In this document: positions 63,549 through 64,000 of the stretch, one piece after another | Layout: every line of letters starts with the position of its first letter | How positions within the stretch are numbered: position 1 is the stretch's first letter | Assembly: GCA_014169315.1 (NCBI GenBank) | Contig: AP022133.1 | Location: forward strand, 2,604,001 to 2,668,000 | Direction: 5' to 3' | From: Enterobacter cloacae | GTDB lineage: Bacteria > Pseudomonadota > Gammaproteobacteria > Enterobacterales > Enterobacteriaceae | DNA length: 64,000 bases | Program-made: the position numbers and the translations under genes | Notes under the pieces: model-generated | What the model saw: the letters and a program-made list of their open reading frames with translations, nothing else | Databases searched by the model: none | Told to the model about the DNA's origin: nothing

Positions 63549-63562
63549 CACATCGACACAAC

Positions 63563-64000
<438 letters not shown>

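Overview
The window reads as chromosome of an Enterobacteriaceae member close to Enterobacter, Leclercia or Lelliottia. Most genes are close to their E. coli namesakes and follow E. coli neighbourhood order: dcp-ydfG-rspR-ydfI, rspB-rspA-ynfA-ynfB-speG-ynfC-ynfD-ynfE...dmsD-clcB-ynfK-mlc-ynfL-ynfM, asr-ydgU-ydgD, mdtI-mdtJ, and ogt-fnr-uspE. Genes absent from E. coli K-12 (an M32 carboxypeptidase, extra oxidoreductases, a CHASE4 GGDEF-EAL protein) point away from Escherichia itself. No tRNA, rRNA or CRISPR array was seen. Genus assignment is inference.

Layout. 1-3000: the umuDC mutagenic polymerase operon, open at the left edge, with an ISL3-family element in its LexA box, then a decayed phage integrase end. 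3.1-15.9 kb: ldhA, dcp, ydfG; a sugar-acid block (rspR regulator, ydfI, ydfJ, rspB, rspA) sharing a candidate operator; ynfA, ynfB-speG, ynfC, ynfD. 15.9-25 kb: ynfE preceded by a candidate FNR site and a perfect 15-bp inverted repeat covering the ribosome-binding site; the electron-transfer and anchor genes normally between ynfE and dmsD are deleted, leaving only a YnfH tail; then dmsD, clcB, bioD-like ynfK, mlc, ynfL, ynfM. 25-32.4 kb: M32 carboxypeptidase, a DsbC-like protein, asr with its RstA box, ydgU, ydgD, a CHASE4-GGDEF-EAL protein, mdtJI. 32.4-51.5 kb is accessory: an MDR oxidoreductase, yajD, a chloramphenicol acetyltransferase, a GGDEF-EAL gene split by IS903, its periplasmic partner, a LysR-controlled flavoenzyme/hydrolase cluster, an AraC regulator, glutathione peroxidase, a serine hydrolase lipoprotein, an aldo-keto reductase and a chemoreceptor.

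51.5-59.3 kb lies where E. coli has smrA-mcaS-abgR-abgA-abgB-abgT-ogt. Here smrA and the sRNA McaS remain, abg is reduced to the last codons of abgT, and a chaperone-usher fimbrial operon (fimA-C-D-adhesin) fills the space; the adhesin gene is split by an IS5-family element. 59.3-64 kb: ogt, fnr with an FNR box, a 1.6-kb degraded prophage bounded by 28-bp direct repeats (att sites) between fnr and uspE, then uspE and the 3' part of pntB running off the right edge.

The main theme is erosion by mobile DNA: three full-length insertion sequences, each with a perfect target duplication, hit the SOS box of umuDC, a c-di-GMP enzyme gene and a fimbrial adhesin. Two integrase scars and two deletions (ynfFGH, abg) mark older events.
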